Positions 63,821-64,000 of a stretch of 64,000 bases of DNA are shown here, piece by piece; positions within the stretch are counted from its first letter, which is position 1; every line of letters begins with the position of its first letter. Source of the DNA: Lewinella sp. IMCC34191. Lineage in GTDB: Bacteria > Bacteroidota > Bacteroidia > Chitinophagales > Saprospiraceae. Made by a program: the position numbers and the translations under genes. Below the pieces are notes generated by a model. That model did no database searches. It worked only from the letters and a program-made list of their open reading frames with translations, and had not been told where the DNA came from. The DNA lies in the NCBI RefSeq assembly GCF_003390935.1, contig NZ_QNQZ01000002.1, forward strand, positions 372,001 to 436,000, read 5' to 3'.

Positions 63821-64000
63821 ATACAATTGTATTCATCACTTCAATGCCACCGCCGTATTGACAGAGGTGCTATATTAATTTCTGGGTATAATAATTTTGG
63901 TTTATTTATTCGAACGCTAAAGGTTTTTGCCCTTGAGCTGGAACTTTTGTCCTCTAAACTTATATATCTTACTTATTAACGTCACCAAGATTTAAATAAG

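Overview
The window looks like part of the chromosome of a Bacteroidota bacterium. The evidence is a SprE/PorW-type lipoprotein, a protein with the CHU_C (type B, type IX secretion) sorting domain, FG-GAP/ASPIC proteins and mostly weak Shine-Dalgarno context. The high GC of the first 58 kb together with these families suggests the Saprospiria/Lewinella group; that placement is inference. No rRNA, tRNA or CRISPR array was seen.

Layout. 1-10.6 kb is ordinary chromosome: an FG-GAP/ASPIC protein cut by the left edge, pirin, a YejK/NdpA-like nucleoid protein, a DUF697 protein, an outer-membrane barrel, YraN, DUF58, an NlpC/P60 lipoprotein and small envelope proteins. 10.7-19.1 kb is a light-sensing block: a degenerate phytochrome-like kinase, a response regulator, a second and nearly canonical bacteriophytochrome kinase, a second regulator and a heme oxygenase. 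These run on into an ArsC-like protein, hemF and an RlmK-like methyltransferase. HemF supplies the heme pathway, heme oxygenase would make biliverdin from heme, and the second kinase has the residues to bind it. 19.0-23.2 kb carries sprE/porW and an M23 peptidase. 23.2-23.97 kb is an array of 167-bp tandem repeats.

From 62.9 kb down to 24 kb every gene is on the minus strand and forms a long surface-polysaccharide locus. The upstream half (58.6-42.4 kb) holds glycosyltransferases, polysaccharide deacetylases, GNAT proteins, an asparagine synthase, a Wzy-like polymerase, a DUF2304/GT2/DUF6056 cassette and a sulfotransferase. The downstream half (39.7-24 kb) begins with the CHU_C protein and continues with a pseudaminic acid operon in the order pseB, pseC, pseF, pseG, a formyltransferase, pseI. 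After that come a methyltransferase, two KpsS-like proteins that are candidate transferases, a flippase and a YidE/AspT-type transporter. No pseH is visible; the formyltransferase occupies its usual slot, so an N-formylated pseudaminic acid is predicted.

A 2284-bp IS66-family element with exact 8-bp target duplications sits between the two halves and splits a small membrane-protein ORF. The right end (58.6-64 kb) is markedly AT-rich. It contains two cargo genes (a glycosyltransferase-like protein and a sulfotransferase), an IS630 element whose transposase carries an in-frame TAG, and three decayed copies of one IS1-like element. This end looks like recently acquired, decaying accessory DNA.
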